A stretch of DNA of 64,000 nucleotides, from assembly GCA_002482885.1 (NCBI GenBank), contig DLGW01000026.1:40042-104041 (forward strand). The letters are read 5' to 3'. The first letter of the stretch is position 1; each line of letters opens with the position of its first letter. Source of the stretch: Flavobacteriaceae bacterium UBA7684. Lineage in GTDB: Bacteria; Bacteroidota; Bacteroidia; Flavobacteriales; Flavobacteriaceae. This document shows, piece by piece, positions 61,804-64,000 of the stretch. A program made the position numbers and the translations under genes. The notes beneath the pieces were generated by a model, which had not been told where the DNA came from, made no database searches, and saw only the letters and a list, made by a program, of their open reading frames with translations.

Positions 61804-61811
61804 CAAATTTA
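61804..61811 (-). promoter_or_regulatory. -7 box of the PLP-enzyme pair
   Basis: TAAATTTG on the minus strand, 48 bases before ATG 61755, is a perfect -7 match; a TTG 22 bases upstream is a poorly spaced -33. Confidence 0.4.
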
Positions 61812-61825
61812 ACAAAAAATACATA

Positions 61826-63898
61826 CTATCGTTCAATGCCTTCTAATTTTAATACGAAGGAAAATTCACGGGCAATTTCCTTAAGAATTTCTAACCTTCC
61901 GGAAGCTCCTCCGTGCCCTGTTTTCATATTAGTTTCTAAAAACAACATATGATTATCTTGTTTAAATTCCCTTAGTTTAGCTACCCATTTAGCGGGTTCC
62001 CAATACTGAACCTGAGAATCATGCAAGCCCGTAGTAACCAACAAATTAGGGTATGATTTTTTAGCCACATTATCGTACGGAGAATATGACTTCATATAAT
62101 CATAGTACTCTTTTTTATTGGGATTACCCCATTCATCATACTCCGAAGTAGTTAACGGAATACTGTCGTCTAACATAGTAGTCACCACATCTACAAAAGG
62201 TACATCTGCAATTACGCCGTTGTACAATTCTGGGGCGATATTAATTACTGCTCCCATAAGTAAGCCTCCTGCTGAACCACCTTGAGCATATAAATGCGAT
62301 GCAGAGGTGTATTTTTGCTCTATTAAGTGCTTAGAACAAGCTACAAAATCGGTAAATGTATTTTTCTTTTTTAACAATTTTCCGTCTTCGTACCACTTGC
62401 GCCCCATGTATTCTCCTCCACGAATGTGCGCAATAACAAAAATAAATCCTCGGTCTAACAAACTTAATCTATTCGAAGAAAAACTAGGTTCTATGGTGTG
62501 TCCGTAAGAACCATATCCATATTGTAATACTGGATTTTCTCCGTTTAATTCCAAACCTTTTTTATAGACTACCGACATGGGAATTAAAACGCCATCATCA
62601 GCTGTGGCCCACAATCTTTTAGAATCGTAATTATTTTTATCAAAATGACCACCCAACACTTCTTGTTCTTTTTTAACCTCAAAAGTTTGATCTATCATGT
62701 TAAAATCAATAATAGACGGTGGTGTAGTTAAAGACTGATATCCGTAACGTAAAATAGAAGTATCAAAATCTACATTGGTGGTGGTATAAGCGGTATACGT
62801 TTCATTATCAAAAGGCAAATAATAAGAGGTTCCTTGGTGTGGAATAACCTGCAATTGCGACAAACCTTTGGTTCGTTCAGTTACTACTAAAAAATCTTTA
62901 AAAATGTCTAAATCTTCAATTAATGTTTCTGTTCGATGCGGAATCACATCTACCCAATTTTCTTTTTTAGTATGTTTTAAAGGCGTTTTCATCACCTTAA
63001 AATTCAAAGCATCATCGGCATTGGTTACAATGTAAAAACTGTCAGCAAAATGCGAAATGCTATACTCTACTCCACGCATTCTTTTTTGAAAAACTTTGAA
63101 TTTCCCTAAAGGTTTATTGGCGTCTAAAGTTCTAATTTCAGAAGTTAAAGTACTGTTTATAGAAATTACTAAATACTGTTGTGATTTTTCTTTGTAAATA
63201 CTTACATCATACGTTTCATCTTTTTCAAAGTAAACCAATTCATCGGTACTTGAATTGGCACCTAATACATGTTTATACACCTTATCGTGACGCAAAGTAG
63301 TGGTGTCTTGTCTGGAATAAAAAAGCGTTTGATGGTCATTTGCCCAAGCACTACTACCTGTGGTGTTTTCAATTACATCTGATAAAATTTCTCCGGTAAG
63401 TAAATCTTTGATTTTTAAGGTATAAATTCTGCGACTAACCGTGTCAGTAGCAAAAGCAGCATAACGATTGTCTAAACTGATTTCTATTCCTCCCAATTTA
63501 AAATAATCATGTCCTTTAGCCATTTCATTGCAATCAAACATGATTTCTTCGGGTGCGTCTAAAGAAGCTTTTTTTCGAGAATAAATCGGGTATTCTTTTC
63601 CTTTTTCAAAACGGGTAATATAATAGTATCCATTATATAAATAAGGAACTGATTCATCGTCTTCTTTAATTCTACTGCGTAATTCTTGGTATAAAGTATC
63701 ACGTAAAGGTTGCCAAGATTCCGTAGCTTGTTCGTAATATTTATTTTCGGCTTCTAAATAAGCAATCACTTCGGGATCATTTCGGTCGTTTAACCAAAAA
63801 TAATCATCGATTCTAATGTCTTTATGCTTTACTAATTTTTTAGGTTTTTTAGGCGCAACAGGAGCTAATAATTTAAAATTCAAATGGGTATTTGTCAT
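61826..63898 (-). CDS. Oligopeptidase B-like S9 prolyl oligopeptidase-family protease
   Basis: 690 residues: N-terminal beta-propeller (about 15-420; DIRIDDYFWLNDRNDPEVIA is the family opening), then an alpha/beta-hydrolase domain with nucleophile Ser in YAQGGSAGGLLMG, Asp in GLHDSQVQYWEPAKW and His in TGHGGASG. GDLYxxF-type and YWEPAKW segments fit oligopeptidase B. I start at Met 63898: the ATG at 63958 lies within a terminator hairpin of the tRNA gene. No convincing signal peptide, so cytoplasmic cleavage of short peptides after basic residues is expected. Confidence 0.92.
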   Translation of the reverse strand: MTNTHLNFKLLAPVAPKKPKKLVKHKDIRIDDYFWLNDRNDPEVIAYLEAENKYYEQATESWQPLRDTLYQELRSRIKEDDESVPYLYNGYYYITRFEKGKEYPIYSRKKASLDAPEEIMFDCNEMAKGHDYFKLGGIEISLDNRYAAFATDTVSRRIYTLKIKDLLTGEILSDVIENTTGSSAWANDHQTLFYSRQDTTTLRHDKVYKHVLGANSSTDELVYFEKDETYDVSIYKEKSQQYLVISINSTLTSEIRTLDANKPLGKFKVFQKRMRGVEYSISHFADSFYIVTNADDALNFKVMKTPLKHTKKENWVDVIPHRTETLIEDLDIFKDFLVVTERTKGLSQLQVIPHQGTSYYLPFDNETYTAYTTTNVDFDTSILRYGYQSLTTPPSIIDFNMIDQTFEVKKEQEVLGGHFDKNNYDSKRLWATADDGVLIPMSVVYKKGLELNGENPVLQYGYGSYGHTIEPSFSSNRLSLLDRGFIFVIAHIRGGEYMGRKWYEDGKLLKKKNTFTDFVACSKHLIEQKYTSASHLYAQGGSAGGLLMGAVINIAPELYNGVIADVPFVDVVTTMLDDSIPLTTSEYDEWGNPNKKEYYDYMKSYSPYDNVAKKSYPNLLVTTGLHDSQVQYWEPAKWVAKLREFKQDNHMLFLETNMKTGHGGASGRLEILKEIAREFSFVLKLEGIER

Positions 63899-63941
63899 TT
63901 TTATTTCTTGAGAATTAATATGAAAGAAATTACTAAAAAAG

Positions 63942-63977
63942 AAAAGCCCCGTAATCAAATGATTACAGGGCTTTTTT
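63942..63977 (-). terminator. Intrinsic terminator behind the tRNA gene
   Basis: AAAAGCCCCGTAATCA pairs with TGATTACAGGGCTTTT around AA, one mismatch, with a T run on the minus strand. Confidence 0.75.
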
Positions 63978-63978
63978 G

Positions 63979-64000
63979 CGGAGAAAGAGGGATTCGAACC
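63979..64000 (-). tRNA. 3' end of a tRNA, possibly tRNA-Ser
   Basis: On the minus strand the last 22 bases read GGTTCGAATCCCTC, then TTTCTCC and G: a T-arm with TTCGAAT loop, the acceptor 3' strand and a G discriminator. G at that position is typical of tRNA-Ser, but the anticodon is outside the window. CCA is not encoded. Confidence 0.8.

Noticed and set aside
1..64000. CRISPR arrays, insertion sequences and prophage
   Set aside because: No regularly spaced repeats, transposase, integrase or phage structural genes were seen on either strand.

Overview
The window reads as a chromosomal stretch from a member of the Flavobacteriaceae (phylum Bacteroidota), probably Flavobacterium or a close relative. 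The evidence is low G+C, promoters of the Bacteroidota type (TTG, 19-20 bases, TAnnTTTG), a tmRNA whose tag reads GENNYALAA, GyrA carrying Thr82/Asp86, a divergent type III / type II glutamine synthetase pair, a BshA for bacillithiol, a SecA with large insertions, and families seen mainly in this group (DUF2795-like, DUF6952-like, TIGR02757). No phage, transposase or CRISPR array is visible. The only clearly accessory piece is a small toxin-antitoxin module just after the tmRNA gene.

Layout. 1-3.3 kb: end of an outer-membrane protein gene, a saccharopine/alanine-dehydrogenase-like enzyme and a serine-hydrolase lipoprotein. 3.3-4.9 kb: ssrA (tmRNA), then a HigB/HigA-like toxin-antitoxin pair lying between two 51-base imperfect direct repeats and GC-rich non-coding sequence. 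4.9-13.3 kb, leftward: gyrA with a TPR gene, then an M14 peptidase, an Lrp/AsnC regulator and PEP carboxylase. 13.3-18.3 kb: an XRE regulator with a cluster of palindromic operators, 3-hydroxybutyryl-CoA dehydrogenase, and a sulfur cluster (Crp/Fnr regulator, TauE/SafE permease, persulfide dioxygenase-rhodanese). 18.4-28.9 kb: secA; a leftward chain of a small membrane protein, mutL, two rhomboids and an endonuclease/exonuclease/phosphatase protein; a PAS histidine kinase with a NarL-type response regulator. 29-32.2 kb: a structured RNA candidate, two very small genes and nadA-nadB. 32.3-42.4 kb: YceI, then a long leftward series that includes amidase, MlaD, two Fe-S proteins, a HAD protein, a GH3/serine-hydrolase fusion and bshA. 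42.4-53.7 kb: LptD-like protein, GTP cyclohydrolase I, LolD-like ATPase, dnaA, LMW phosphatase, RsmI-like methylase, NhaC, peroxiredoxin and thioredoxin. 53.9-64 kb: the two glutamine synthetases, a secreted alpha-amylase, a PLP-enzyme pair that may make the sulfonolipid precursor capnine, an oligopeptidase B-like enzyme and the 3' end of a tRNA.

Most genes are housekeeping. The strongest regulatory signals come from the DNA itself. Two GTAAC-N4-GTTAC palindromes sit at exactly the same distance from the -7 boxes of the Crp/Fnr gene and of the persulfide dioxygenase gene. Four TTTACAwwTGTAAA-type palindromes lie between the M14 peptidase and the XRE regulator and cover both -7 boxes. A perfect inverted repeat overlaps the promoter of the toxin-antitoxin pair. 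The structured RNA at about 29.07-29.25 kb (a 12-bp closing helix around several hairpins) is the best candidate for an element not explained by protein-coding annotation.
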